Positions 9,359-19,840 are shown, numbered from the stretch's first letter. The stretch is 64,000 nt of DNA from Desulfovibrio sp. (GCA_016208105.1 JACQYS010000020.1:62001-126000); one strand, 5' to 3'. Translations and numbers: made by a program. The notes: generated by a model from the letters alone, not told the origin.

Positions 9359-9748
9359 ATGGACGAGACCCTTCGTCAACTGTCGAGAGAAAGAAAAGCG
9401 GCGCACAAAACGCTCTGCGATCTGGACTCGGGCGTCTACAAGGCCTTTCTGGACATGGAACGCGCCACCTACAGCGACGGCCACCTGTCGAAGCAAACGA
9501 AGGAACTGATCGCCGTGGGCATATCCGTGGCCAAGGACTGCCGTTCGTGCATGCAGTGGCACATCGAACAGGCCGCATCATCCGGCGCCGGACTGCGCCA
9601 GGTACTGGAGGCCGTGGAGGTGGGCATCGAGATGGGCGGAGGACCGGCCACGGTGTCGGCCAGGTTCGCCCTTGCGGTTATGAAGGACGTTTTCGGACAG
9701 GAAGCATTCGCACAGGCCAAAACATCAGGCAGGCACCCGGCCGATTGA
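9359..9748 (+). CDS. AhpD-like carboxymuconolactone decarboxylase family protein
   Basis: Small helical protein of 129 aa with the AhpD redox motif CRSCMQWH (Cys-x2-Cys-x3-His) near residue 60. Members act as alkylhydroperoxidases, peroxiredoxin reductants or decarboxylases. ATG 9359 is preceded by TTGGAGG with suitable spacing; a longer upstream frame runs antisense through the lysR gene and is not used. It is divergent from the LysR-type regulator, which probably controls it. Role in peroxide defence is plausible but the substrate is not shown by the sequence. Confidence 0.85.
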   Translation: MDETLRQLSRERKAAHKTLCDLDSGVYKAFLDMERATYSDGHLSKQTKELIAVGISVAKDCRSCMQWHIEQAASSGAGLRQVLEAVEVGIEMGGGPATVSARFALAVMKDVFGQEAFAQAKTSGRHPAD

Positions 9749-9821
9749 GTTCACGGCGCAATGGAGGTAAGTGCTGGCGCTTCGAGCTGGGGCCACGCCC
9801 CAAGCCATGGAGGCTCCTCCC

Positions 9822-10403
9822 ATGAAATTCGTCAGCAAACGCACCCTTACCCGCCGCCTGGCCTCCCTGTATGAGAAGATGGGCCAGGCCTATTCCAAAG
9901 CCGTTCCGGAAGGCTTCACCTGCGAGGGGTGCCAGCAAAACTGCTGCGTCAGTTATTTCCAGCACCACACGCACATCGAGTGGTACTACCTTTGGGAAGG
10001 TATGAACGCCTTGCCCGAAGACAAACGGACCGAATATGTGGAGCGTTCCCGCGAGAACGTCGACAGAACCAGGGAAGCCCTGGCCAGGGGAGAGATACCC
10101 AGGGTGATGTGCCCGGTGAACGAGGACGGCAAATGCGGCCTGTACGAACACCGCATGATGATCTGCCGCATGTACGGAGTGCCGAACATTCTGCTCTCCC
10201 GGGCGGGGCTCAAGCAGTTCCCGGGTTGCCCGAAGGCCATGGAGCTTGTCGCCGGGCGGGAATACGAGCGGGTGGACCGCACCCCCCTGTATCGTGAACT
10301 TGCACAGCTGGAGATGGAATTTCTGGGCAGCCGGCGCAATCAGGTGCCCAAGGTGGACATGACCCTGGCCGAGATGATCCTGGCCGGGCCGCCCAAGCCC
10401 TGA
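9822..10403 (+). CDS. YkgJ-like cysteine-cluster protein
   Basis: 193-aa cytoplasmic protein with eight cysteines: C34-x2-C37-x3-C41-C42, then C97, C105, C115 and C136. This resembles the YkgJ/UPF0153 family, proposed to bind zinc or an Fe-S centre. The start ATG 9822 follows GGAGG at close range (GGAGGCTCCTCCC), itself part of a short inverted repeat; an upstream in-frame start at 9771 lacks support. No signal peptide or membrane helix is seen. Molecular function is unknown. Confidence 0.72.
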   Translation: MKFVSKRTLTRRLASLYEKMGQAYSKAVPEGFTCEGCQQNCCVSYFQHHTHIEWYYLWEGMNALPEDKRTEYVERSRENVDRTREALARGEIPRVMCPVNEDGKCGLYEHRMMICRMYGVPNILLSRAGLKQFPGCPKAMELVAGREYERVDRTPLYRELAQLEMEFLGSRRNQVPKVDMTLAEMILAGPPKP

Positions 10404-10497
10404 CATCAGCCGAGGTAAACGGGGACATCTCTCGCGCTGACGTCCTGGTTGCTTGCGCGAACGCAAACGAACGAACCGGAGAAGAGACTCACCCGTT

Positions 10498-11781
10498 ATG
10501 ATGTGGGACGGTATTTGGGCTCTGTGCAAAGTCCTGCTGGTCTTTGCCTGCATGCTGACCGGCATCCGGCTCCGGTTCGGCATCGGCCCGTCCATTCTGG
10601 CCGGCGGCCTCGTCCTGGCCCTGCTCTTTGGAATGGGGCCGATGACATGGCTGCATGCCGCAATCGACGCCGCCCTCACCTGGGACTGCATCTCGCTGGC
10701 CCTTATCGTGGTGTTTGTCCTCATGCTTTCGCACGTGCTCGAACGCACCAGCCAGTCCATCAAGCTCATGGACGCCCTGGCCGGCTTCCTGCCCAGCCGC
10801 CGGCTGAGGCTCATCTTCTTCCCCGTGCTCATAGGGCTTCTGCCCATGCCCGGAGGTGCGGCCTTTTCCGCCCCCATGGTGCGCCAGACCGGCCAGCCCC
10901 TGGGGCTTTCGGACGAGGAGCTCTCCATGGTGAACTACTGGTTCCGCCACGTGTGGGAGCTGGCCTGGCCCCTGTATCCAGGCATCATAATGGCCGCCGG
11001 GCTTCTGAACGTGCCCCTCTCCACCGTGATCCTGAGCACCGGGCCAGGGGCCATCTTCTTCGCTTTGCTTGGCTGGTGGTTCATCCTGCGTCCCATGGGC
11101 CCCCAACTGCGCGCCCTGGACGCTACGGCTTCCGCACCGCCCGTAAGGGATGTCCGTCTCGTTCTGCGGCTCGGCCTGCCGCTCATGATCGCCATTGTGG
11201 GATCATTCGGGCTTGAAACAGCCGTGTCCTCGCTCTTGCCGGGCATGTCCTTCGAGATGGGAATCATGGCCGCACTCGTGGCCGCCATTGCCTGCGTGTT
11301 CATCCAGAACAAGGCCGGAATATCCTTTCTCTGGCAAAGCCTCATGCAGAAGGAGCTTCGCCAGACTCTCCTCATTGTTGCCGCCATCTTCGCCTTCAAC
11401 GCGGTCATGGACCAGGCCGGAGTGGTCCGCGAGATGGTGAAGTTGGGCGGCGGGGCTGCCCTTTTTTGCGCCGCAGTATTCGTGCCCGCGCTGGTGGGCA
11501 TGGTTGCCGGCATAACCATGGCCTTTGTGGGAGCATCATTCCCGCTGATGCTTGGCCTTCTGGACCAGCTCGGTTTGCAGCACCAGGCCATGGCCTGGGC
11601 CGCCCTGGCTCTCATCTCCGGATTCGCGGGGGTTATGGCGTCGCCGCTCCATATTTGCTTCATCATGTGCTGCCAGTACTTCAGCGTGAACCTTCCCCGC
11701 TTCTGGCGCCTCACCGCCCCCCCTTGCCTGATTCTTCTCACGTTTGGTTTCGTCTGGTTTTGCGTGCTCCGAGTTCTCTGA
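10498..11781 (+). CDS. DUF401-type integral membrane protein
   Basis: Polytopic membrane protein of 427 aa with about ten hydrophobic segments, resembling the DUF401 family of putative carriers. The motif LLPMPGGAAFSAPMV near residues 118-132 and the paired later GVMASPLHICFIMC segment look like the re-entrant halves of an ion or anion transporter. Start ATG 10498 (or 10501) is chosen because the upstream frame is a charged non-conserved leader. Substrate is unknown. It lies between the YkgJ-like gene and the carboxypeptidase gene. Confidence 0.72.
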   Translation: MMWDGIWALCKVLLVFACMLTGIRLRFGIGPSILAGGLVLALLFGMGPMTWLHAAIDAALTWDCISLALIVVFVLMLSHVLERTSQSIKLMDALAGFLPSRRLRLIFFPVLIGLLPMPGGAAFSAPMVRQTGQPLGLSDEELSMVNYWFRHVWELAWPLYPGIIMAAGLLNVPLSTVILSTGPGAIFFALLGWWFILRPMGPQLRALDATASAPPVRDVRLVLRLGLPLMIAIVGSFGLETAVSSLLPGMSFEMGIMAALVAAIACVFIQNKAGISFLWQSLMQKELRQTLLIVAAIFAFNAVMDQAGVVREMVKLGGGAALFCAAVFVPALVGMVAGITMAFVGASFPLMLGLLDQLGLQHQAMAWAALALISGFAGVMASPLHICFIMCCQYFSVNLPRFWRLTAPPCLILLTFGFVWFCVLRVL

Positions 11782-11791
11782 TCCTCGTTGA

Positions 11792-11830
11792 CCTCATGCC
11801 TCGATAAACGTAAGAGTACGCCGCATGAGG
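11792..11830 (+). promoter_or_regulatory. Inverted repeat covering the start codon of the carboxypeptidase gene
   Basis: CCTCATGC (11792-11799) and GCATGAGG (11823-11830) are perfect 8-nt inverted copies. The right arm contains the ATG at 11825, so mRNA pairing could hide the start codon. The loop of 23 nt holds the weak Shine-Dalgarno TAAGAG. This may be chance. Confidence 0.25.
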
Positions 11831-12874
11831 GTGTCCTTCGACTGGAAAGGCCGATTCCCAGGACTCTTGTGTCTGGTTTTGGCCATGTTGCTTGCTTTAT
11901 CTTGGAGTCCAGCATCCGTATACGCCGCATCCACTAAGGAACAGAAAAAGAGCCAGACCGCATCAAAGCCTTCAAAATCAAAAAACACATCCGCCAAAAG
12001 CTCCCAATCACAGGGAAAAAAGAAAAAACACGCCCGTTCACAGAAACACACAGTTCCGGTCTCCAGCGATCCCAGCGGCATGCAGTTGAATGTCAAAGCC
12101 GCTTTCCTGATGAACATGAACACCGGCAAGGTCTATTTCTCCCAGGATCCAGACGAGCGCATTCCTCCCGCATCCGTAACCAAGGTCCTTACGCTCTACG
12201 TGGTGCGCGAGGCGCTGGCCCAAGGCAAGATCAAGGAGAGTACTCCCATACCGGTGAGCGCCCTGGCCATCCGCACCGGAGGCTCCACCATGAGCCTGTA
12301 TAAGGGCGAGAAGGTCCCTTTGTCCGAGATCATCAAGGGCATAAGCGTAGTTTCAGCCAACAACGCCTGCGTTGCCGTGGCCGAATACCTGGGCAAGGGG
12401 GATTCCCGCAGATTCGTGGCCCAGATGAACGCCAAAGCCCAAAGCATCGGCATGACCCGCAGCGTGTTCAAGAACCCCAATGGCCTGCCCGCAACCGGCC
12501 ATGTGTCCACAGCCCGGGACCTGGCCAAACTTTCCGCAAGCTATCTCAAGCGATTCCCCGAGTCCCTGGCCATCCACTCCATGACCAGCCACACATACCA
12601 CGGCGTCACCCACCGCAATGCCAATTCACTTCTTGGCCGCTATGAAGGGGTGGACGGCCTCAAAACCGGGTTCGTGTGCGCTTCCGGCTACAACATCTCG
12701 GCCACGGCCAAACGCGGCAACACTCGCCTGATCGCGGTGGTGCTCGGCGCCAGGAATCCGATCATCCGGGAAGTGGAGACCGCGCGTCTGCTCGAATACG
12801 GCTTCGCCCGCGCCGAAGCGGATACCCAGGCCGTTTCCAAATCTTCCCGGTCATCGAAAAAAAAGAGGGATTAA
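11825..12874 (+). CDS. D-alanyl-D-alanine carboxypeptidase (PBP5/6-type, S11 family)
   Basis: Trims the terminal D-Ala from peptidoglycan stem peptides in the periplasm. 349 aa with an N-terminal hydrophobic export segment (residues 11-35), a Ser/Lys-rich low-complexity linker (about 36-75) and the catalytic domain. Active-site motifs are SVTK (Ser117, Lys120), SAN (177-179) and KTG (280-282). The usual C-terminal amphipathic membrane anchor of PBP5 is absent; the protein ends soon after the catalytic domain in a short basic tail, so the N-terminal segment may be the anchor. Confidence 0.9.
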   Translation: MRVSFDWKGRFPGLLCLVLAMLLALSWSPASVYAASTKEQKKSQTASKPSKSKNTSAKSSQSQGKKKKHARSQKHTVPVSSDPSGMQLNVKAAFLMNMNTGKVYFSQDPDERIPPASVTKVLTLYVVREALAQGKIKESTPIPVSALAIRTGGSTMSLYKGEKVPLSEIIKGISVVSANNACVAVAEYLGKGDSRRFVAQMNAKAQSIGMTRSVFKNPNGLPATGHVSTARDLAKLSASYLKRFPESLAIHSMTSHTYHGVTHRNANSLLGRYEGVDGLKTGFVCASGYNISATAKRGNTRLIAVVLGARNPIIREVETARLLEYGFARAEADTQAVSKSSRSSKKKRD

Positions 12875-12934
12875 ACACAGCCATGGTCCACACCACACCA
12901 CCCTGCGCCTTGGGCATTCACGTGCCGAGGCGCA

Positions 12935-13603
12935 ATGCCGATTGACCACTGGCTCGATGCCCTCACCCAGGCGAACTCCAGACATGTGGATTCGGACCTT
13001 CTCGCCCTGGCGGATCTCCCCTATCCGTTTCTCACCGCCCAGACTGTCTGTTCCCAGATAGAGCTTCTTAGCGGCCATTTGGCCCAAGTGAACGACACGG
13101 GCAGACGATTGGCCATCGCCTACTCGCTGTACACACGCCAAATGGACTCCATCCAGGAATCGTCCGTGAGAGGCATGTGCGCCGGTTCCTGCATGCGCCC
13201 GCCTGTGGGCTGCTGCAATGCGGACCATTTCGTCATCCTGTCCCCGGCTGACCTGATGGTTTCACAGCCCAGCGCAACCGCACTCCAGCTCTCGCACGTT
13301 ATTTCCGGCATGCAACGAACCGAGCACAACCACTCGATCAAGAACGGGAAGACCCTGAGAAACGCCTACTGCAGCTGCCTTTCCACATCAGGATGCACCC
13401 TGCGCCTTTTCAAATCCCCCAGGTGCACCCACTACCTGTGCAAGGATGTCGAAGAGTCCCTGCGTGTTAGCCATGGCTTGTCCTCATCCGCCTTCATCGA
13501 GGCCATGCGTTCTTCCGCGTCCGCAACCATCACCAGTTCCAAAGACTTCACCAACGGACATGTCCTGACAGCTGCCACAGCGTTTCTTGACCTTCTCCCC
13601 TAA
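12935..13603 (+). CDS. Cysteine-rich protein of unknown function
   Basis: 222 aa, not assigned to a family. Ten cysteines occur: C39, C82, C86, C93, C94, C146, C148, C154, C164 and C169. Two clusters, CAGSCMRPPVGCC (82-94) and CSCLSTSGC followed by C164 and C169, separated by about 50 residues, suggest a metal or Fe-S site. No signal peptide or membrane helix. ATG 12935 is preceded by GAGG. It stands alone downstream of the carboxypeptidase gene. The C-C pair and spacing recall the YkgJ-like gene at 9822, but the sequences are not clearly related. Confidence 0.6.
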   Translation: MPIDHWLDALTQANSRHVDSDLLALADLPYPFLTAQTVCSQIELLSGHLAQVNDTGRRLAIAYSLYTRQMDSIQESSVRGMCAGSCMRPPVGCCNADHFVILSPADLMVSQPSATALQLSHVISGMQRTEHNHSIKNGKTLRNAYCSCLSTSGCTLRLFKSPRCTHYLCKDVEESLRVSHGLSSSAFIEAMRSSASATITSSKDFTNGHVLTAATAFLDLLP

Positions 13604-13813
13604 CTCTGCCTCCCTCACTGGATCCACCGGAAACAATCCCGAATTTTTCTGGTCGGTGTGCGATTTCCTTTTTTGCATATATTGACATCCTCGTTGCATT
13701 GAGCGATTTCCTTCTCAGCAAAGACGGACTCGCTGTTTCTTTAATTGAAACATTATTCCTCTTAGCGGAACATGGGCTAGTCGCGGCAGCAACTTCAACA
13801 AGGATAGAATTCC

Positions 13814-14917
13814 ATGATCATCGGCATTCCCAAGGAAATCAAACCTCAGGAAAACCGGGTGGCCATGACCCCCGGCGGCGTGGCATCTCTGGTGCGGGCC
13901 GGCCACAAGGTTCTTGTGGAGGACGGCGCGGGTCTGGGGTCCGGGCTCACCAACGACGAATACGTGAAGGCCGGTGCCGAGCTTGTCAGCGCCGACAAGG
14001 CCTGGGGCGCGAAGATGGTCATAAAGGTCAAGGAGCCCATTGCCTCCGAGTACCAATACCTTCGCCCCGACCTGCTGCTCTTCACCTATCTGCACCTGGC
14101 CGCTGCCGAGGAACTTACTAAGGCGCTCCTGGCCTCGAAATGCACCGGCATCGCCTACGAGACGGTCCAACTGCCCGACGGCAGCCTTCCCCTGCTGACC
14201 CCCATGTCCGAAGTTGCCGGACGCATGGCCACCCAGGTCGGCGCGCACTACCTGGAGAAATACCAGGGAGGACGCGGCGTGCTGCTTGGCGGCGTGCCCG
14301 GAGTGGCCCCCGGAAACGTGGTGGTCCTGGGCGGCGGAGTGGTGGGCACCAACGCGGCCAAGATGGCGCTGGGCCTGGGCGCGCAGGTGACCATGCTGGA
14401 CGTCTCCCATAAGCGGCTGCAGTATCTGGACGACGTGTTCGGCGGCCGGCTCATCACCATCACCTCCACCGAACCCAACATCTGGGAAGCCGTGGCCCAC
14501 GCCGACTTGGTCATCGGCGGAGTGCTGATCGTGGGCGCCAAAGCCCCCAAGCTGGTCACCCGAGAGATGCTCAAGGTCATGAAGGAAGGCTCGGTCATCG
14601 TGGACGTGTCCGTGGACCAGGGCGGCTGCGTGGAAACCATAAAGCCCACCACCCACAAAGACCCCACCTACGTTATCGACGGCGTGGTGCACTATGGCGT
14701 GGCCAACATGCCAGGAGCCGTGCCCCGCACCTCCACCTTCGCCCTCACCAACCAGACCCTGCCGTACGCCATGAAGCTGGCCGCCAAGGGCTTGGACGCA
14801 CTCAAGGAAGACAAGGGGCTCTTGCTGGGGCTCAACACCCACAACGGCCTGCTCACTTACAAAGCAGTGGGCGAGGCCTTCAACATCGCCTGCGTTTCTC
14901 CTGCGGATTTGTTCTAG
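13814..14917 (+). CDS. ald: Alanine dehydrogenase
   Basis: NAD-dependent L-alanine dehydrogenase, converting alanine to pyruvate and ammonium, 367 aa (usual ~370). The N-terminus [22 protein letters not shown] is diagnostic, with the substrate-binding MVIKVKEP near residue 75. The Rossmann motif [13 protein letters not shown] is near 171-183, and [21 protein letters not shown] near 298-320 is conserved in the family. ATG 13814 is preceded by AAGGATAG. It is monocistronic, with a strong terminator following. It would serve growth on alanine or ammonium assimilation. Confidence 0.96.
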   Translation: MIIGIPKEIKPQENRVAMTPGGVASLVRAGHKVLVEDGAGLGSGLTNDEYVKAGAELVSADKAWGAKMVIKVKEPIASEYQYLRPDLLLFTYLHLAAAEELTKALLASKCTGIAYETVQLPDGSLPLLTPMSEVAGRMATQVGAHYLEKYQGGRGVLLGGVPGVAPGNVVVLGGGVVGTNAAKMALGLGAQVTMLDVSHKRLQYLDDVFGGRLITITSTEPNIWEAVAHADLVIGGVLIVGAKAPKLVTREMLKVMKEGSVIVDVSVDQGGCVETIKPTTHKDPTYVIDGVVHYGVANMPGAVPRTSTFALTNQTLPYAMKLAAKGLDALKEDKGLLLGLNTHNGLLTYKAVGEAFNIACVSPADLF

Positions 14918-14942
14918 ACAGGTTAAGCACCCCTCAACGCGA

Positions 14943-14977
14943 AGCTCCCGCCGGACCAAGTCCGGCGGGAGCTTTTT
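14943..14977 (+). terminator. Rho-independent terminator after ald
   Basis: Perfect 14-bp stem AGCTCCCGCCGGAC / GTCCGGCGGGAGCT with a 3-nt loop, followed by TTTTT. It lies between ald and the convergent dctA and serves ald. Confidence 0.93.
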
Positions 14978-15006
14978 CGTGCCCCCCTGCCAGCAGCGCG
15001 AAACCT

Positions 15007-16278
15007 CTACCGATTCGCGCCGTCCAGCACCGCTTTCAAACGCTCGGCATCCAGGGCGTTTTCCGACTTGGCCACAACGATGCAAGCCACGCTGTTGCCT
15101 ATCATGTTGGTCAGGGCCCGGCAGATGGCCATGAACCAGTCCACGCCCAGAAGAAGGGAGAGACCGGCTATGGGCAGGGTGGGCACGGTGGACAGCGTTG
15201 CTGCCAGGCAGATGAAACCGCCACCGGCCACAGCGGCCGCCCCCTTGGAAGTGAGCAGCAGGATGCCCAGAATGGCGGCCTCCTGCCCCCATGTCAGAGG
15301 GGTGTTCGTGGCCTGGGCGATGAATATCGCGGCCATGGTCAGGTAAATCGAAGTCCCGTCCAGGTTGAAGGTATAGCCCGTGGGCACCACAAGACCGACG
15401 ACGGATTTGGCGCATCCCGCGTTTTCCAGCTTGACCAGAAGCCTGGGGAGCACAGTTTCCGAAGAAGAGGTCCCCAGGACGATGAACACCTCTTCCTTGA
15501 TGTAGCGCAACAGCTTCCACAAGCTGAAGCCGGCCATTTTGCAGATGCTCCCCAACACTAGGACAACAAAGAGCAGGGCCGTGCCGTACACTCCGACCAA
15601 CAGCTTGAACAAGGATTCAAGGGTCCCGGACCCGAAACTGGCCACGGCGAAGGCCATGGCCCCCATGGCGCCGACCGGAGCCAGCCGCATGATGTAGCCT
15701 ATACCCAGAAACATGCAGTGGTTGAATTCCTCGATGAAGCTCAAGACCCCCTTCCCCTTCTCTCCCATGCTGGCCAAGCCGAATCCGAAAATGCACGAGA
15801 ACAGCAACACCTGCAGAATCTCTCCCTTGGCGAAGGCGTCGACAACGGTGCTGGGAATGATGTTCAATATGAAATCCACTGTGCTCAGGTGCTTTGCGCC
15901 CTCGGTGAACTGGCTTAGTCCCGAAACGTCCAGCTTGGCAGGATCGGCGTTCACCCCTGCGCCCGGCTGGAGCACATGGACCATGACCAACCCGATGATC
16001 AAAGCCAGCACAGTGACTGCTTCGAAATAGATAAGCGCCCTCAGCCCCACCCGTCCGACCTTCTTCATGTCGCCCATCTTGGCGATGCCCACCACCACTG
16101 TTCCGAAGATGATCGGCGCAATCATCATCCGGATGAACTTGATGAAGCCCGTCCCCAGGGGTTTAAGATCCTTGGCGAAGGCGGGCGCAAGAAAGGCCAG
16201 GGCGATTCCCGCGGCAATGCCCACGGAAACCTGAAAAAGAAGCGACGTGTAGAATGGAGCCTTGTTTTCGGAAGTCAT
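15007..16278 (-). CDS. dctA: C4-dicarboxylate/cation symporter DctA
   Basis: Inner-membrane carrier of the DAACS family (DctA/GltP), taking up succinate, fumarate or malate with cations, 423 aa. The start ATG 16278 gives [20 protein letters not shown], matching the family; an open extension to 16464 is charged and not conserved. Family motifs include [29 protein letters not shown] near residues 48-77, where the KMIIAP and KKVGR features favour DctA over glutamate carriers, and the [12 protein letters not shown] re-entrant segment near 300. It is convergent with ald. In an anaerobe it would feed dicarboxylate metabolism. Confidence 0.9.
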   Translation of the reverse strand: MTSENKAPFYTSLLFQVSVGIAAGIALAFLAPAFAKDLKPLGTGFIKFIRMMIAPIIFGTVVVGIAKMGDMKKVGRVGLRALIYFEAVTVLALIIGLVMVHVLQPGAGVNADPAKLDVSGLSQFTEGAKHLSTVDFILNIIPSTVVDAFAKGEILQVLLFSCIFGFGLASMGEKGKGVLSFIEEFNHCMFLGIGYIMRLAPVGAMGAMAFAVASFGSGTLESLFKLLVGVYGTALLFVVLVLGSICKMAGFSLWKLLRYIKEEVFIVLGTSSSETVLPRLLVKLENAGCAKSVVGLVVPTGYTFNLDGTSIYLTMAAIFIAQATNTPLTWGQEAAILGILLLTSKGAAAVAGGGFICLAATLSTVPTLPIAGLSLLLGVDWFMAICRALTNMIGNSVACIVVAKSENALDAERLKAVLDGANR

Positions 16279-16799
16279 GAAGCCTCGCGAGCCAGCAGGC
16301 GGCAAAAAGGTCAGCAGCGGCTTAAGAAGAATCTCCGTCAACTCCGCCAAGGAGTTACGCTTTCTTAGCCTGATCTTCGTCTGGCGCACAAGCTCTTCCG
16401 CCAACAAAGCCTCTGTCCCCTCTTGTTGGCGCATGCTGTTCACAGCGCATTCACTCTCACACAACTCTTTTCGGAATTTGTGTCAAATCAAAAGGAAGGT
16501 GCTTGTTTTTGACGAAAACAGTGTGCAAATGTACCTATGCTTTATGTGGAAAAAAGGGGTGGAGAAACCATGCTCAGACATGGGAGCGAGAACCCTTCCG
16601 GCCTTTTGTGGCCTGGGGTTGCCCATGGATGCGGCATTGTTTCGCGCCGCGCGTCTGAACCGGAGTCTGACGAGGCCCCCGGTGCGAGTAGCGCTTCGGT
16701 CCGCCCCTTTCCCCGCGCGTCTTTGGGGGTTTGAGCTTCTGGTAACCCTTGGCCGCCAGACACGGGCAGGCTGAGGCAACCTCTGGCAGGAGGAGGCAT
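16279..16799. other. 521-nt intergenic region between dctA and fdhA
   Basis: Divergent promoter region for dctA (minus) and fdhAB (plus). An AT-rich stretch around 16485-16560 is the likeliest promoter area. Short inverted elements include ACTCC/GGAGT near 16341-16355. A stretch resembling CCCTTGGCCGCC near 16746-16757 recalls the right end of the composite repeats but lacks its partner modules. I see no convincing gene; the open frames here are not conserved-looking. Confidence 0.5.
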
Positions 16800-19700
16800 A
16801 TGTCACTCGAAAGGCGAGATTTTCTTAAACTGACCGCGGCCACGGCGGCGGTCACGGCCTTCGGCGGCCTGGGTCTGGACCTGACAACGGTCCACGCGGC
16901 TGCCGAACTGGCCAAGCTCAACGGAAGCAAACAGACCACCTCGGTGTGCTGTTACTGTTCCGTGGGCTGCGGCCTGATCGTTTCCACGGCCCAGGGCGGC
17001 AAAGGCCGCGCCGTGAACGTGGAAGGCGATCCCGACCATCCCATCAACGAAGGGTCCCTCTGTCCCAAGGGCGCTTCCATCTGGCAGCTCACCGAGAACG
17101 ACAAGCGCATCACCAAGGTTCTCTACCGCGCCCCCAACTCGGACAAGTGGCAGGTAAAAACCTACGACTGGGCCCTCGACCAGATCGCGGCCAGGGTCAA
17201 GAAGGTGCGCGACGCATCCTTCACGGCCAAGAACGCCAAGGGCCAGGAAGTCAACCGCCTGGAGACCATCGCCTCCGTGGGCTCGGCCGCCATGGACAAC
17301 GAAGAATGCTGGATATACCAGCAGATGCTCAGAGCCCTGGGACTAACATACATCGAACATCAGGCCCGTATCTGACACAGCGCAACTGTAGCGGCTCTGG
17401 CAGAGTCGTTCGGGCGCGGCGCGATGACGAATCACTGGATCGACATCAAGAACAGTGATGCGGTGTTAGTAATCGGCTCCAATCCTGCCGAAAACCATCC
17501 CATATCCTTCAAGTGGATCATGCGGGCCAAGGACGCTGGCGGCAAGCTCATCGTCGTTGACCCCAGGTTCACCAAATCCGCCCAGAAGGCCGACTTGTAC
17601 GCACCGATCCGCTCGGGGTCGGACATCGGTTTCTTCGGCGGCTTCATCAACTACATTGTCGCCAACAACATGATGTTCAAGGACTACGTGGTGAACTACA
17701 CCAACGCGTCCTTCATCCTGGGCGACAAGTATGAATTCAAGGACGGCATGTTCTCCGGCTTCGACGCGGGGAAAAAGGCCTATGACAAGTCTTCCTGGTC
17801 CTTCGCCAGGGACGACGCGGGCATGATCAAGAAGGATCCCACCCTGCAGGATCCCAAGTGCGTCTTCCAGATCATGAAGAAGCACTACGAGCGCTACACC
17901 TTGGACAACGTGTCCAAGATCACCGGCTGCCCCGTGGCCAAGCTGGAAGAAGTCTACAAGATGTTCGGAGCCACCGGCGCCCCGGACAAGACTGGCACGG
18001 TGCTCTACGCCATGGGCCAGACCCAGCACACCGTTGGCGTGCAGAACATCCGGGCCATGTCCATCGTGCAGCTCCTTTTGGGCAACATCGGCACGGCCGG
18101 CGGCGGCATCAACGCCCTGCGCGGCGAAGCCAACGTCCAGGGTTCCACGGACCAGGGCCTGTTGTTCCACATCCTGCCCGGCTACAACCCCACACCCTCG
18201 GCCTCCGTTGTGGACCTCAAAGCCTACAACGAGAAGTTCACCCCCAAGACCAAGGATCCCAAGTCCGCCAACTGGTGGGGCAACCGGCCCAAGTACCTGG
18301 CCAGCTACCTGAAGGCCATCTACCCCAAGCAGAAGCCGGAAGATTCCTACAAGTGGCTCCCCAAGTGCGAGGACGGCAAGGACTACTCGTGGCTTAGCCT
18401 GTTCGACGAGATGTACAAGGGCGCGTTCAAGGGCTTCTTCGCCTGGGGCCAGAACCCGGCCGCCTCCACGGCCAACTGCGGCAAGGCCCGCCAGGCCATG
18501 GCCAAGCTGGACTGGATGGTCACGGTGAACATCTTCGACACCGAGACCGCCTCCTTCTGGAAGGGCCCGGGCATGGACCCCAAGAAGGTGAAGACCGAGG
18601 TCTTCTTCCTGCCCTGCTGCGTGTCCATTGAAAAGGAAGGCTCCATCTCCAACTCCGGACGCTGGATGCAGTGGCGCTACCCCGGGCCCGCGCCCTTGGG
18701 CGGAACCAAGCCCGACGGCGACCTGATCTACGAGCTTTTCGACAAAATCCAGAAGCTCTACCAGAAAGACAAGAAGGCCGTGTTCCCTGACCCGATCCTG
18801 AACCTGAACTGGGACATCGCCACCAACCACGTCTTCGACCCGCATAAGGTGGCCAAGCTCATCAACGGCTGGTTCATGACGGACAAGACCATCGGGGACA
18901 AGACCTACAAGGCCGGCGACCCCGTGCCCGCCTTCGGCCTGCTGCAGGACGACGGTTCCACCTGCTCCGGCAACTGGATCTACTGCGGTTCCTACACTGA
19001 CAAGAACATGTCCGCGCGGCGCGACAAGACCCAGACCCCCATGCAGGAGAAAATCGGCCTGTATCCTGGCTGGACCTGGGCCTGGCCGGTGAACCGCCGC
19101 ATCATCTACAACCGCGCTTCGGTCGACCCGCAGGGCAAGCCCTACCAGCCCAGCAAGCCTGTCATCGAATGGGTGGACGGCAAGTGGGTGGGCGACGTGC
19201 CTGACGGTCCGTGGGCCCCCATGGCCGACGAGAAGGGCAAGAACCCCTTCATCATGACCACTGAGGGCTTCGCCCAGATATTCGGCCCCGGCCGCAACGA
19301 CGGACCGCTGCCCGAATACTACGAGCCCCTGGAATGCCCGATCACCGAACATCCGTTCTCCAAGGTGCTGCACAACCCCACGGCGCTGGTTTTCCAGGGA
19401 CCGACCGAGACCCGGGCCGTGTGCGACCCGCGCTTCCCGTTCGTGTGCTCCACCTACCGGGTCACCGAACACTGGCAGACCGGCGTCATGACCCGCTGGA
19501 CACCCTGGCTGCTCGAGTGCGAGCCCCAGATGTTCGTGGAGCTCTCCCCCGAACTGGCGCAGCTCCGTGGCATCAAGGCCGGCGACAAGTGCATCGTGGA
19601 GAGCGTCCGCGGTTCCCTGTGGGCCATCGCCATCGTCACCGAACGCATCAAGCCCATGCAGGTCATGGGACAGACCGTTCACATGGTGGGCATCCCCTGG

Positions 19701-19826
19701 CACTACGGCTGGGTCTATCCCAAGGACGGCGGAGACTCCGCCAACCTGCTCACCCCGTCTGTCGGCGACCCGAACACGGGTATCCCGGAAACCAAGGCCT
19801 TCATGGTCAACATCAAAAAGGCCTAG
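16800..19826 (+). CDS. fdhA: Periplasmic formate dehydrogenase, selenocysteine-containing catalytic subunit
   Basis: Catalytic subunit that oxidises formate to CO2 at a molybdenum or tungsten bis-MGD centre, 1008 aa including Sec. ATG 16800 follows GCAGGAGGAGG. A Tat signal with RRDFLK at residues 5-10 targets it to the periplasm. The 4Fe-4S site is C50-x2-C53-x3-C57 with C88. An in-frame TGA at 17373-17375 (codon 192) sits in QARI-U-HSATVAALAESFGRGAMTNHW, the exact context of catalytic Sec in formate dehydrogenases, so the gene is intact and not two ORFs. The molybdopterin-binding domains follow to the end. fdhB follows after 14 nt. Mo versus W cannot be told from sequence. Confidence 0.96.
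17376..17415 (+). promoter_or_regulatory. Candidate SECIS element directing Sec insertion at UGA 17373
   Basis: A stem CGGCTCT (17392-17398) / AGAGTCG (17402-17408), seven pairs with one G-U, begins 16 nt after the UGA. This is the position at which bacterial SelB-binding SECIS hairpins lie. The loop is short as drawn and the exact fold is uncertain. Confidence 0.6.
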
Positions 19827-19840
19827 GGAGGTAAACGAAC

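Noticed and set aside
16276-16464. Longer DctA with about 60 extra N-terminal residues
   Set aside because: The added residues are charged and unlike the family; the known N-terminus begins at 16278.
17373-17375. fdhA as a pseudogene split by a nonsense codon
   Set aside because: The UGA is at the Sec position of formate dehydrogenases and both flanks keep full family conservation.
17466-19703. 745-codon minus-strand frame over fdhA
   Set aside because: It is wholly antisense to a clearly coding gene and has a low-complexity His/Gly/Val composition; it is produced by third-position GC bias.
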